64,000 bases of DNA from Neobacillus terrae (GCF_011393025.1 NZ_JAAOEO010000021.1:16145-80144); one strand, 5' to 3'; positions 1-8,860 are shown, counted from the first letter of the stretch. Numbers and translations are program-made. The notes: generated by a model from the sequence alone, not told the origin.

Positions 1-583
1 TACACCAGGCTTCTGAAGGTGTCAGCAGGATTGCCTCCGTTTCCACTGGCGCCTTTTTTAAGAGAAAAATAGGTTTATACATACATAAAAAAGTATCTGG
101 AAAACGCTGAAGAAAGAATTTTAGCCTTTCATCAAAAAAGAATTTGGGATGCAGGTTGGATCTTTCAAACAAAGTCGAGCTGGCCCATTTCAATTGAAAC
201 CGAAACAGCTGGTCAAGATACTGCTTCTTTAAATCTTCAATTGTTTTAGGTTTAACATGGAAATCAACTGTAAATTCGAGAGGATTTTCTTCCTCGTCAT
301 TTTTATTATCTTCTGTTTCTTCCGTCCAAACCTCTTCATCCTTCTTATTTTTCCTTAATAGATCCTTCATTTTAGCAAAAAAAGGACGCTTTTCTTTTTC
401 CTCTTCATTCTCAGGAAATAAAGGGGAAAAAGAAAGATTTGCAGCATCCAAACCATCCGTTTCCCAATTTTGCCGCGTCTTTTCCCATTGCTGCCTTTTT
501 AACCTTGTAAAGCGGGACGGATACGAATAAATATCCGTTTCGTACCGAGAAATATAATCCTGAAGCTTTATTAACTGTCCCAT
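1..583 (-). CDS. YtlQ-like conserved protein, C-terminally cut by window edge
   Basis: An open frame runs from an ATG at 583 (GGGGGAG ribosome binding site 8 nt upstream) to base 1 without a stop, so about 194 residues are visible and the C-terminus lies outside the window. The protein starts MGQLIKLQDYISRYETDIY, has a very acidic and lysine-rich stretch at about residues 65-110, and then an aromatic, amphipathic region. I recognise no catalytic motif. It sits directly upstream of the YtlP homologue on the same strand, which is where ytlQ, of unknown function, lies in B. subtilis. The name rests on that position plus general character, not on an alignment. Confidence 0.7.
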   Translation of the reverse strand, partial: MGQLIKLQDYISRYETDIYSYPSRFTRLKRQQWEKTRQNWETDGLDAANLSFSPLFPENEEEKEKRPFFAKMKDLLRKNKKDEEVWTEETEDNKNDEEENPLEFTVDFHVKPKTIEDLKKQYLDQLFRFQLKWASSTLFERSNLHPKFFFDERLKFFLQRFPDTFLCMYKPIFLLKKAPVETEAILLTPSEAWC

Positions 584-614
584 TTGCCGTCTCCCCCATT
601 TCCCGTGTTTTTCT

Positions 615-1184
615 CTATTTAAGCCGATAGGATGAAATTACCTCATATTTAGGAGACCTTTCCAAATGAGTTTGATATAAGACAACCTCTTCAGCTTGGA
701 ACTTAATGGGGCCCTCCTGAATCCTTTTCCATAGATCGGAGGCTTTGTCCATTACAAATGGTTCGGTACCCTTCCATCTTCTGGCCAGTGTAATATGAGG
801 CCGAAATGGACGTGTTTCCAGCTTGAAACCGGCAACCGTACATGCGTTATATACCTTATTTCTTAATAATTTCAATTCTTCTTTTTCCCCAGTATGCGCC
901 CAGAAAACCCTTGGTGAGTCTTCTTTGCCAAAAAAACCAAGCTGCTCAATTTCCAATGAAAATGAAGAGAAACCGTTTATGGCTTCCCCAACAAGCCTTT
1001 TAGATGATGACAATATATCTTCAGGTGCTGAGCCAAGAAAAGCGAGTGTAATATGCAAATCCTCATGATGCACCCAGCTTCCAAAAGGAAGATTGTTCTT
1101 AAAAGACTTAAAATGATCATTCATAACCTGTTTTACTTCTTCCGGTAATCTAAGGGCATAAAAGAAGTGTGCATGTTTATCCAT
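615..1184 (-). CDS. ytlP: RNA 2',3'-cyclic phosphodiesterase (2H family, YtlP)
   Basis: This is a two-histidine (2H) phosphoesterase of the ThpR/LigT group, which opens 2',3'-cyclic phosphates on RNA ends in the cytoplasm. The two signature HxTx motifs are both present: HITLAFLG near residue 45 and HITLARR near residue 130. Length (189 aa) is normal. I place the start at the second in-frame ATG (MDKHAHFFYAL) because AAAAGGA lies 8 nt upstream of it; an upstream ATG at 1202 lacks a good binding site. It is probably cotranscribed after the YtlQ-like gene's neighbours on the minus strand. The physiological substrate in Bacillus is not known. Confidence 0.88.
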   Translation of the reverse strand: MDKHAHFFYALRLPEEVKQVMNDHFKSFKNNLPFGSWVHHEDLHITLAFLGSAPEDILSSSKRLVGEAINGFSSFSLEIEQLGFFGKEDSPRVFWAHTGEKEELKLLRNKVYNACTVAGFKLETRPFRPHITLARRWKGTEPFVMDKASDLWKRIQEGPIKFQAEEVVLYQTHLERSPKYEVISSYRLK

Positions 1185-1389
1185 AAATTCAGTCCTTTTC
1201 ATTCATTTTAGACTACTTTCAACAAAATTCACTATTTTTAATGATCGTTACTGGTTTATTTTTTCCTTATTAAAACTTTTCATTTGATAAAGGAAAGAAT
1301 ATTTCTTTATGATAATAGGGAAGCCTTTGAAAGTATACAATATAAGTTACGGTTAATAGCGGATAATATAAGAAAGGAAGTTATACTCC

Positions 1390-2316
1390 ATGAAGGTAGT
1401 AGACAATATCGCTGATTTAATTGGCGAAACCCCCCTCCTAAAACTAAACCGTCTTGTACCCGAAAACGGTGCAGCAGTTTATTTAAAGCTTGAATATTTT
1501 AATCCAAGCAGAAGTGTTAAAGACAGAGCAGCCTTTAATATGATCATAGAGGCAGAAAAAGCAGGCCTTTTGAAAAAGGGCGCAACAATCATTGAGCCTA
1601 CCAGTGGCAATACAGGAATTGGACTGGCTATGAACGCAGCGGCCAGAGGCTACAAGGCCATCCTGGTTATGCCTGATACTATGACATTGGAACGAATTAA
1701 TTTATTAAAGGCATATGGTGCTGAGGTAGTTTTAACACCTGGAGATGAGAAAATGCCAGGTTCAATTAAGAAGGCACAGGAGCTTGTGGAACAAATCGAA
1801 AATAGTTTTATGCCGATGCAATTTGAAAACGAAGCAAATCCTGAAGCACACAGAAAGTCAACTGCTCTTGAAATCATAGAGGCAATGAAAGAGATTAATC
1901 ATCCATTGGGAGCATTTGTTGCGACCGCTGGGACCGGCGGCACTATAACTGGTACTGGGGAAGTTCTTAAGGAGCATTATAAGGATATCACCATACATGT
2001 TGTAGAACCTAAAGGATCTCCAGTTCTATCTGGCGGTAAACCTGGAAGACATAAATTAGTTGGCACTAGCCCAGGATTTATTCCTGAAATTCTAAATCAG
2101 AAAGTCTATGATGAAATCCATCAAATTAGTGATGAAGACGCTTATGAAACAGTTCGCCGCCTTGCGAGAGAAGAAGGCATTCTTGTGGGACCATCTTCCG
2201 GCGGTGCCTGCTTTGCAGCTCTTGAAGTCGCAAAACGCCTCTCACCGGATCAGGCAGTGGTATGTATTGCCTGTGATACAGGTGAGAGATACCTGTCAAG
2301 TGATCTATTCAGATAG
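1390..2316 (+). CDS. ytkP: PLP-dependent cysteine synthase family protein (YtkP)
   Basis: Fold-type II PLP enzyme of the cysteine synthase / cystathionine beta-synthase family, 308 aa. The Schiff-base lysine lies in SVKDRAA near residue 43, the phosphate/substrate loop TSGNTG near residue 70, and a glycine-rich PLP phosphate loop (GTGGTITGTG) near residue 178. The closing motif PSSGG (near residue 266) is typical of O-acetylserine sulfhydrylases. The family makes cysteine from O-acetylserine and sulfide; for this paralogue the substrate is inferred. It is a single gene facing away from the ytlP block, with AAGGAAG before the ATG and a hairpin terminator after it. No T-box or S-box is visible upstream. 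Confidence 0.88.
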   Translation: MKVVDNIADLIGETPLLKLNRLVPENGAAVYLKLEYFNPSRSVKDRAAFNMIIEAEKAGLLKKGATIIEPTSGNTGIGLAMNAAARGYKAILVMPDTMTLERINLLKAYGAEVVLTPGDEKMPGSIKKAQELVEQIENSFMPMQFENEANPEAHRKSTALEIIEAMKEINHPLGAFVATAGTGGTITGTGEVLKEHYKDITIHVVEPKGSPVLSGGKPGRHKLVGTSPGFIPEILNQKVYDEIHQISDEDAYETVRRLAREEGILVGPSSGGACFAALEVAKRLSPDQAVVCIACDTGERYLSSDLFR

Positions 2317-2332
2317 GAATATTTCTTTAAGT

Positions 2333-2370
2333 AAAGAAGCATGCTTCGAAAGAAACACGCTTCTTTTTGT
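2333..2370 (+). terminator. Terminator after ytkP
   Basis: AAAGAAGC (2333-2340) pairs with GCTTCTTT (2359-2366), followed by further T residues, 17 nt after the ytkP stop. The loop is long, so strength is uncertain. Confidence 0.65.
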
Positions 2371-2402
2371 TCTTAAATTTCCTGCTCTATGCATTTTGTT
2401 TT

Positions 2403-3269
2403 TTAAACAGAATATACAAGCTCCCCGCATTGCTTTTCTATTTCAGCAGTAAATAGCTTCTGCAGCCTTTGTGTTACAGAGCCAGGAACACCCTTGTTGA
2501 CCCCCTTGCCGTCAATTTCGCAAACCGGCATAACTTCTGAGGTTGTACTTGTCATGATTACCTCATCTGCATGCAGCATCTCATCAATTGTAAAAGTACA
2601 TTCTTCAAAAGGAATATTATTATTTACACAAATTTGTTCCAGCTGCTTTCTGGTAATCCCATTTAAAATGAGGTTGTCTGCAGGATGGGTAAGTACTTTT
2701 CCCTCTTTAACAATTAGTATATTCGAGGAACTTCCCTCTGTAACAGTCTCTCCCCTATGCTGAATAGCCTCAAAACAGCCAGCTTCCACTGCCTTTTGTT
2801 TGGCCAGCAAATTTCCAAGCAAATTAAGACTTTTTATATCGCATCGAAGCCAGCGAATATCTTCCATTAGCATTGCCTTAACTCCGGATTGCATATTTTT
2901 TTCGGGGCGGGCCATTTCTCTTGTATAGGCTACTAATGTAGGTTTTGTCTCCGCAGCCGGAAAGGCATGGTTCCGAGGAGAAATTCCTCGTGACATCTGC
3001 ATGTAAACAATTCCTAATTCAAGACTATTTTTTTCAACTAGCTGCTGAAGGAGAGCTGTTAATTCTCCAATAGAATAAGAAACCTTCATCCCAATATTTT
3101 CAGCACTTCTTTGGAACCTTTCTAGATGTTCCGCAGCTGTAAACATTTTTCCGTTATATACCCGAATAACTTCATAAATACCATCCCCGAATTGATACCC
3201 ACGGTCTTCCACATCGATACTTGCATCTTTTCTGTCAATTAATTCCCCATTGAGTATTACAGTTTCCAT
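2403..3269 (-). CDS. dat: D-amino-acid (D-alanine) transaminase
   Basis: Fold-type IV PLP aminotransferase that interconverts D-alanine and D-glutamate using alpha-keto acids, supplying D-amino acids for the cell wall. At 288 aa it is the normal size. Family features are visible: N-terminal DRGYQFGDGIYEVIRVYNG, the SRG.SPRNHAFP segment near residue 95, the lysine in the IKSLNLLGN segment near residue 145, and EGSSSNI near residue 180. The start ATG has GGGGAGAA upstream. It lies about 70 nt downstream of pepV on the same strand, so the two are probably cotranscribed. This pairing with a dipeptidase suggests peptide amino acid turnover, but that is inference. Confidence 0.92.
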   Translation of the reverse strand: METVILNGELIDRKDASIDVEDRGYQFGDGIYEVIRVYNGKMFTAAEHLERFQRSAENIGMKVSYSIGELTALLQQLVEKNSLELGIVYMQMSRGISPRNHAFPAAETKPTLVAYTREMARPEKNMQSGVKAMLMEDIRWLRCDIKSLNLLGNLLAKQKAVEAGCFEAIQHRGETVTEGSSSNILIVKEGKVLTHPADNLILNGITRKQLEQICVNNNIPFEECTFTIDEMLHADEVIMTSTTSEVMPVCEIDGKGVNKGVPGSVTQRLQKLFTAEIEKQCGELVYSV

Positions 3270-3339
3270 CTGGTATTCTCCCCTCGTTTACTTGCAAATC
3301 GCTGCAACGAACAGCAGCCGTATTTTTTAAAAAGATCAC

Positions 3340-4761
3340 TTATTCATTAGAAGCTAGTTCAAAAATGGCCTCCGCATAAATCGCTGTAGCCCTCAGTAAA
3401 TCCTCAATATAAATATACTCATCTTTTTGGTGTGCAATATCTGGACGCCCTGGAAACAAAGGACCAAAAGCCACTCCTGATTTTAAAGAACGGGCATAGG
3501 TTCCACCACCAATGGCAATAAGTTCTGCTTTATCACCGGTTTGCTCCTCATAGACCTTTTTTAAAGTCTGGATTAAAAAGTCATTTTCATCAACATAGTG
3601 AGGCTTGGAATCAGAAAAATTATCTATATGAAAATTCTCATTTACTATTAAATTTTCCAATACAGCTTTTGTGTCCTCCATCTTGCTTGTTACAGGATAA
3701 CGAAGGTTTAACCCTATTCTTCCTCCGTTTTCCTTTGAATAAGATATCTTTCCGGCATTAATAGTAAGGTCACCTGAAACCTCGTCACTATAGGCTACTC
3801 CCAGATTAACTCCTCTTGAATCATTCACAAAATACTTAGACAGAAATTTGAAATAATGAGCTGCATTTGTATCTGTGTTTAGTTGGGAAAGAAATTCACC
3901 TAAGTAAAGTCCTGCATTTTTCCCGTTGTTTGGTTCCATGCCGTGTGCCGAAACTCCTTTTACTTCCAAAACTAATACCCCATTATCAACATGGCATTGC
4001 TTTTCTAATCCTGCCTGTTTCATAAAATCCTCAAATCGCTGTATTACTTCATTTTGTTCCTGATGAACGATTAATGAGGCGGTAGCAAAATCAGGAACCA
4101 TATTATATCTCCGTCCTGATGCAAATTGAAGAACCTCAATTCTAGCCTCTTCCGCAGGTACATTTTGTTTATTCTGAACAAGGTCAAAATCCGATATTCC
4201 CTTCTCTGCATTAATAATAGGGAAATCCGCATCAGGGGCAAAACCAAGTGTTGGCATTTCCTCATTTTCAAAGTAGTGGTCCACACATCGCCAATTACTT
4301 TCTTCATCAGTGCCAACAATCATGCGTACACGTTTTTTCAAAGGAAGTCCAAGTTCTTTTACTATTTTCATTGCATAATATGCAGCCATTGTAGGACCTT
4401 TATCATCTAGTGCTCCCCTTGCAAAAATTTTCCCGTCTCGTATTTCTGCATCAAAAGGGCCGCTAGTCCAGCCATCACCTTCAGGAACCACATCGACATG
4501 GCAAAGAATGCCTAGCAGTTCCTTACCCTGTCCAAATTCAAGATGACCCGCCAAATTACCAACATTCTTGGAAATAAAGCCATCCTTTTCACCCAGGTTA
4601 AGCATAAAATCCAGAGCCTCTTTTACTCCCTTTCCGAGGGGAGCATCTGACAGTGAATTTTCCTCGTCCAAAAGGCTCCTGATATGCAAGAGTTTCTGGG
4701 TGTCCTTAATAAGCTCTTCTTTTCTTTTTTCTACTTCATTCATCCAATTAATATTTGCCAT
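3340..4761 (-). CDS. pepV: Dipeptidase PepV (M20 family)
   Basis: Cytosolic metallopeptidase of the M20/PepV family, 473 aa, releasing N-terminal amino acids from dipeptides. Metal-site motifs are present: GILCHVDVVPEGDGW (metal His and Asp) near residue 87, RGALDDKGPTMA near residue 115, GTDEESNW with the catalytic and metal glutamates near residue 150, and GGGTYAR near residue 420. The lid-domain insertion between the catalytic halves is retained. ATG with AAGGAGG 6 nt upstream. It heads the pepV-dat unit. It corresponds to B. subtilis YtjP. Confidence 0.92.
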   Translation of the reverse strand: MANINWMNEVEKRKEELIKDTQKLLHIRSLLDEENSLSDAPLGKGVKEALDFMLNLGEKDGFISKNVGNLAGHLEFGQGKELLGILCHVDVVPEGDGWTSGPFDAEIRDGKIFARGALDDKGPTMAAYYAMKIVKELGLPLKKRVRMIVGTDEESNWRCVDHYFENEEMPTLGFAPDADFPIINAEKGISDFDLVQNKQNVPAEEARIEVLQFASGRRYNMVPDFATASLIVHQEQNEVIQRFEDFMKQAGLEKQCHVDNGVLVLEVKGVSAHGMEPNNGKNAGLYLGEFLSQLNTDTNAAHYFKFLSKYFVNDSRGVNLGVAYSDEVSGDLTINAGKISYSKENGGRIGLNLRYPVTSKMEDTKAVLENLIVNENFHIDNFSDSKPHYVDENDFLIQTLKKVYEEQTGDKAELIAIGGGTYARSLKSGVAFGPLFPGRPDIAHQKDEYIYIEDLLRATAIYAEAIFELASNE

Positions 4762-5286
4762 GATGTATCCTCCTTAAAAGTCCCATTCCCTGTTCATTAT
4801 GTATTCTCTTCCCCAAATAGTCTGCCAGGCTTGAACTAATCTTACAATTTTTCAGGAAAAAACGAAATTATTTTAGCTAATCGGCTTTGTAAAAATATGT
4901 TCTCCATATTTATTTCCCCTATCCCTGGGACCAATTAAATAAAAATCAATTATTCTTCTAAAAAAGCAAAAAAGTAATCATAATATTCACACATCTTTTT
5001 ATAAAATATAATATACAACAAGAGAGGGGAGAAGCAAAAGTTAGGGGTTTTTAGTTTTTCATAGTGTTAATATTTTGTTAATTCAAACTTAATTGTAGCA
5101 ATCCCAAAGGAAGAGAGTTAGAATAAGGTTAGATGTATGACATCTGAGTATGCACTACAACCATCCAAAAAGGAGTTGTTTGCGGAAAAGAATTACATAG
5201 TAACTTCATAAGAGTCCAGTACTTCAGCACAGCTGTCAATCGCAGGAATTTGCCATGGGTTTGAAAAAAGGATAGGGAGTGGTTTT
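4762..5286. other. 525-nt divergent intergenic region
   Basis: This separates pepV (minus) from ytzE (plus) and carries both promoters. A TATAAT hexamer at 5007-5012 could be the -10 of a plus-strand promoter reading towards ytzE, but I see no convincing -35. A 12-codon TTG frame behind AAAGGAG at about 5168 is too short to call. I see no known riboswitch and no repeat here. Confidence 0.5.
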
Positions 5287-5508
5287 TTGAAACCTTCGAC
5301 TAACCGGATGTTAAACCGTATCAAATGCATCTACATGTTTATTTGTAAGAATGGAACAGTTTCCACACAGCAGCTTGTAGAGGAATTTGGTATCACTCCT
5401 CGAACCATTCAGAGAGACTTAAATGTCCTAGCCTATAATGACCTTGTCATTAGTCCCAGCAGGGGAAAATGGACAACAACCCAGAAAAAAGTGAAAATGA
5501 CATCGTAA
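5287..5508 (+). CDS. ytzE: Small DeoR-type helix-turn-helix protein (YtzE)
   Basis: A 73-aa protein that is essentially a single winged-helix HTH domain of DeoR type: a helix with IKCIYMFICKNGTVSTQQL, then the recognition helix region ITPRTIQRDLNVL at about residues 36-49 and a wing ending SRGKW. There is no sugar-phosphate sensor domain, as in B. subtilis YtzE, so the ligand or partner is unknown. The start is TTG, with AGGGAGTGG 6-8 nt upstream. It is monocistronic, followed immediately by an interspersed repeat (5521-5823) and a strong terminator. Target genes cannot be inferred. Confidence 0.85.
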   Translation: MKPSTNRMLNRIKCIYMFICKNGTVSTQQLVEEFGITPRTIQRDLNVLAYNDLVISPSRGKWTTTQKKVKMTS

Positions 5509-5520
5509 AATATATTAGAT

Positions 5521-5823
5521 GAACAAAAGGCGCAAGCGCCCTGTTCAGATGATGAAAGGCTAAATACGCCACGTCCTGTGGCAACGCCTTTCTGACCCAC
5601 GTCCTGTGGGCCTCCAACAGGCATAAGACGAATCACGTAGTCATCCTCGGAAAAGCTTAAAGCTTTTCCTTAGTGCGATGCGGATGCTTCCGAAGCGTTT
5701 CTTGTCCTGATTTCTGAAGTGATTTGGCTTATGATCCCGAGGTGCGGGGCGCTTGAGCTAGATTACAATAACCTAGTTCGGAGTTTTCCACAAGGTAAAA
5801 ATCTATAATTTTCTTAACGAGGA
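5521..5823 (+). repeat. Interspersed modular repeat, copy 1
   Basis: About 300 nt that recur with high identity at 43096-43396 and in parts at 35321-35676, 24593-25083 and 14716-14938. It opens with GGCGCAAGCGCC and closes near 5750 with GGGGCGCTTGAGCTAGA; CAAGCGCC and GGCGCTTG can pair to close the element. The inner core at 5641-5710 holds the hairpin GGAAAAGC..GCTTTTCC, then GTGCGATG, a second hairpin, and TTGTCCTG. Short open frames inside it show no coding character. Confidence 0.9.
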
Positions 5824-5862
5824 AAAAGAAAAAATCGCCGAAAATGGGGATTTCAGATTGTA

Positions 5863-5911
5863 GACAAAATGTCTCGAGAGATGCTTTCTCGAGACATTTT
5901 GTCATTTTTTT
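5863..5911 (+). terminator. Very strong hairpin with T-tract
   Basis: GACAAAATGTCTCGAGA (5863-5879) pairs perfectly over 17 bp with 5887-5903, loop of 7 nt, followed by ATTTTTTTT. It is oriented to stop plus-strand transcripts leaving ytzE and repeat copy 1. Confidence 0.9.
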
Positions 5912-6093
5912 AATCTGAATGCAGAAAAAAGGTGAATCTTCGCTCAGGCGCCCTCGGCTTCAATCAATTCGTTGAATGAGCCTTTTTAAGATTTTTGCTT
6001 TCTTTGCATTGACTGTTCCTGCTCATTGATCTTGTTTTTAGTCCTCAATGTTCTTTCGACCTTAGAGATAATTTTACTTGATAGTAGTGAAGG

Positions 6094-6150
6094 GGGGCTA
6101 CTCCTGAGGGAACAGCGGCTCAACCCCGCCCGCGGAAATCTACCTAAACT
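6094..6150. repeat. Internally deleted copy of a GC-rich Bacillus-type repeat
   Basis: GC-rich block in AT-rich surroundings, with GCTACTCCTGAGGGAACAGC, ACCCCGC and CCGCGGAAAT. These modules match in order the reverse complement of the element at 52418-52590 (compare its TTTCCACGGGCG and CCACAGGA blocks), with the middle missing. The assignment is by eye and tentative. Confidence 0.45.
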
Positions 6151-6166
6151 GTTCAACTATATTTAT

Positions 6167-6220
6167 AGAGAAAAAAAAGACTGTAGACAAACTCGAAATT
6201 CTTCGAGTTTGTCTACAGTC
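6167..6220 (-). terminator. Terminator of ytzG
   Basis: GACTGTAGACAAACTCGAA (6179-6197) pairs perfectly over 19 bp with 6202-6220 around a 4-nt loop. On the minus strand it is followed by TTTTTTTTCTCT, 22 nt after the ytzG stop. Confidence 0.93.
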
Positions 6221-6241
6221 GCCCCGGATGAGCGATTTATC

Positions 6242-6961
6242 TTATTTAGCCTGGTATCCTTTAAGCATTTGTACTTCTTCATCCGTTAATTCTCTGTACT
6301 CACCCAATTCGAGGGTTTCATCGAGCAAAAGCGGACCCATTGAGAGCCTTTTTAGATAGACAACTCTTTTGCCAACTGCTTCAAACATACGTTTTACCTG
6401 ATGAAATTTCCCCTCAGTGATCGTCAATTCGATGTCTGATGTAATTCCTGATTTTAAAATTTTTAATTCACCTGGCTTTGTTAAATAACCATCTTCCAGG
6501 GTCACGCCTTTTTTAAAAGCATCAATATCACGCTCTGTTACTTCTCCTTCTATAACCGCAAAATAGGTTTTAGGGACATGTTTTTTTGGAGAAAGCAGGC
6601 GATGGGAAAGCTGTCCATCATTCGTGATTACCAAAAGTCCCTCTGTATCTTTATCAAGTCGTCCTACGGGAAATGGATTGTAAACCTGATCTTCAATCTG
6701 AAGTAAATCTATTACTGTTTCATCTCTCGTATCTTCTGTAGCTGAGAGAACACCAGGAGGCTTGTTCATCATCAAATAAACAAACTCTCTGTACTCTATT
6801 CGTTCCCCATTCAGCGTAACGATTTCATTGACAGGATCAACATGCATTTTAGCATCCTTTACAACAGTATCATTTACTTTGACAGACCCGCTCTTTAAAA
6901 GCTGTTTCACTTCTTTACGGCTGCCAAAGCCAAGGTTTGAGAGCAATTTATCCAGCCTCAT
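6242..6961 (-). CDS. ytzG: RsuA-family rRNA pseudouridine synthase (YtzG)
   Basis: This 239-aa enzyme converts a uridine in rRNA to pseudouridine; RsuA members modify 16S rRNA U516. It has an N-terminal S4 RNA-binding domain (MRLDKLLSNLGFGSRKEVKQ, residues 1-60), then the catalytic domain with the conserved GRLDKDTEGLL (aspartate nucleophile near residue 104) and MNKPPGVLSA near residue 68. The C-terminal EGKFHQVKRMFEAVG motif is also typical. The start has a GAGGGGATATAA site. It follows ytgP by 23 nt on the same strand, so the two are likely cotranscribed and end at the 19-bp hairpin at 6179-6220. The exact target uridine is inferred from the family. Confidence 0.92.
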   Translation of the reverse strand: MRLDKLLSNLGFGSRKEVKQLLKSGSVKVNDTVVKDAKMHVDPVNEIVTLNGERIEYREFVYLMMNKPPGVLSATEDTRDETVIDLLQIEDQVYNPFPVGRLDKDTEGLLVITNDGQLSHRLLSPKKHVPKTYFAVIEGEVTERDIDAFKKGVTLEDGYLTKPGELKILKSGITSDIELTITEGKFHQVKRMFEAVGKRVVYLKRLSMGPLLLDETLELGEYRELTDEEVQMLKGYQAK

Positions 6962-6984
6962 TTATATCCCCTCACTCGAAATAG

Positions 6985-8601
6985 TTAAATAGGAAGGCGC
7001 AATTTTTTCTTAATCCGTTCTACCCTGTCACCAAACAAAAGATTTATCAGTTTTGTTTTAAAGCTGAGGTATAAATAAATCACAGCTCCAACCATTGCGC
7101 AAATAATGATAATTAAGATGGATTGCATGGCGGATGCAGGCGACAAGAAAAGCAATAGAACTTTATATACCATAAATGTTCCAGCCCACATCAATGCAGA
7201 GATACCCAAAATCAAAACAGTTCTCCTTATCACAAGACGGAAAGGATATCCAGAATAAGTTTTTATTACATAAAGGTTGATAATAATTGCTGCCAGATAT
7301 CCTATAGAGGTGGAAAGTATAGCCCCCTGTGTTTGCATTAATTTAATAAGCGGAATGTTAAGGCTAAGCTTTAACAATAACCCTACAAGCAAACTGAGAA
7401 TCGTAAACCGTTGTTCATTTATTCCCTGCAAAATGGCTGCTGTTACCGAATAAAGGGCAAATAAAATGGCTACAGGAGCATAGGCACGCAAAACTTCACT
7501 TCCTGCCGGAAGATATTCATAAAAGACGGTATATACTGGGTCAGCCAATAGGGAAAGGCCGACAGCAGCAGGAACAGTCAGATACAGCAAAACCTGAAAA
7601 GCCTGGTTCAATTGGGAAACTAAGCTATTGCGGTCATTTTCAATAAACGCTTTTGTAATGCTTGGCACTAGTGTCAGCGAAAAAGCGGTTGCCAGAGAAA
7701 CCGGAATAATAACAAGCTTATGGGATTCAAAGTTAAGAATTGAGAACGCATCCTTTGCTTGTTTAGCAAGACCAATCTGGTCAAATGCCCTGCTGAAGGT
7801 CATTTGGTCAATGGCCTGAAAAAGCGGATTGGCAATCCCTACAAAAACAAAGGGTGCCGCATAAACCACTATCTCTTTATAAATTTGGCCCAATGAAATA
7901 TTAATAGTTCCTTTATCATGGAGAAGCAATTCATCCAGATACGGCTTCCGTTTATACCAGTACCAAAACAGGATAGCAAGGCTTCCGATTGCCCCAATAA
8001 ACGCCGCAAAGGTTGCTACGCTGACAGCTGTTACGAGACTTCCATGTAAAACCTTTAAAACAATATAAGCACCGAGCAGGGTAAACAAGACACGGACAAT
8101 CTGTTCCACAACCTGGGAGACAGCTGATGGCCCCATGGACTGATGTCCCTGAAAGAAGCCGCGTATTAGGCTCATAAACGGAACAACAATTAGCGCAAAG
8201 CTTACAGCTCTCGTTACTGTCACTACTTCTTTTAGGCTTTGGGCATCAGCATTTTCTGATAAACTTATTTTGGCTATCAGAGGTGAGGCTATATACAAAA
8301 TTAAAAAGGCAATAATTCCCGATGTTAGCATAACAACCAGGCCAGACTTAAAAAGCTTCCGGCCAACAGCATACTCTTCCATTGCATTATATTTAGAAAT
8401 AAACTTTGAAACAGCAAGCGGGACCCCTGCTGTGGCAATACTTATAAAAATGGTATATGGAACATACGAGTACTGGTAAAGCGCTGTTCCATCCGAACCC
8501 ACAATTTTATAGAACGGCAGCACATAAACTAAACCCAGTACCTTTGAAAGAATTGTGCCAATTGTTAATATAAACGTTCCTCTTAAAAGCTTTGATGACA
8601 T
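6985..8601 (-). CDS. ytgP: MurJ-type lipid II flippase / polysaccharide biosynthesis protein (YtgP)
   Basis: Integral membrane protein (538 aa) of the MOP exporter superfamily with about 14 predicted hydrophobic segments spread over its whole length. YtgP of B. subtilis is the MurJ-like protein that moves lipid-linked peptidoglycan precursor across the membrane. The N-terminus MSSKLLRGTFILTIGTILSKVLGLVYVLPFY is typical. I use the ATG at 8601 because AGGAAGGG is 5 nt upstream; a TTG 18 nt earlier would place that ribosome site inside the gene. It is followed closely by ytzG. Confidence 0.9.
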   Translation of the reverse strand: MSSKLLRGTFILTIGTILSKVLGLVYVLPFYKIVGSDGTALYQYSYVPYTIFISIATAGVPLAVSKFISKYNAMEEYAVGRKLFKSGLVVMLTSGIIAFLILYIASPLIAKISLSENADAQSLKEVVTVTRAVSFALIVVPFMSLIRGFFQGHQSMGPSAVSQVVEQIVRVLFTLLGAYIVLKVLHGSLVTAVSVATFAAFIGAIGSLAILFWYWYKRKPYLDELLLHDKGTINISLGQIYKEIVVYAAPFVFVGIANPLFQAIDQMTFSRAFDQIGLAKQAKDAFSILNFESHKLVIIPVSLATAFSLTLVPSITKAFIENDRNSLVSQLNQAFQVLLYLTVPAAVGLSLLADPVYTVFYEYLPAGSEVLRAYAPVAILFALYSVTAAILQGINEQRFTILSLLVGLLLKLSLNIPLIKLMQTQGAILSTSIGYLAAIIINLYVIKTYSGYPFRLVIRRTVLILGISALMWAGTFMVYKVLLLFLSPASAMQSILIIIICAMVGAVIYLYLSFKTKLINLLFGDRVERIKKKLRLPI

Positions 8602-8752
8602 ATAATCCCTTCCTGCCAATAATAGATATAATTACGAGTTTCGACTTTTTTTGCACACTATGTGTAGTTTACTCTTCTTTTCCCCTCTCCGCTACTAACA
8701 ACCCTAAATAATTCACCTTTTCAGTTTCCTTTTAACTCTGCCTGGAAATGTT

Positions 8753-8758
8753 TATAAT
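8753..8758 (+). promoter_or_regulatory. Candidate -10 box for ytfP
   Basis: A perfect TATAAT lies 100 nt before the ytfP start. The hexamer 17 nt upstream is a poor -35, so this is only a candidate. It is followed by AAAAGCGCAA and a CCCAGC/GCTGGG hairpin (about 8774-8792) in the leader. Confidence 0.4.
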
Positions 8759-8860
8759 AGGAAAAGCGCAATGGCCCAGCGATGAAGCTGGGTGTAATTA
8801 AAGTTTAAATATTAAGACTTCCATATATTGCACAAATAATTAATGAAGTTGGTGACGGAA

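Noticed and set aside
411..599. 62-aa minus-strand frame starting MGETANG
   Set aside because: Its start codon is the GGGGGAG ribosome site of the real YtlQ-like frame beginning at 583, which stays open to the window edge.
5433..5636. 67-aa minus-strand frame near ytzE, and the similar 76-aa frame at 43136-43366
   Set aside because: Both lie in copies of the same interspersed repeat and reflect shared repeat sequence, not a conserved protein.
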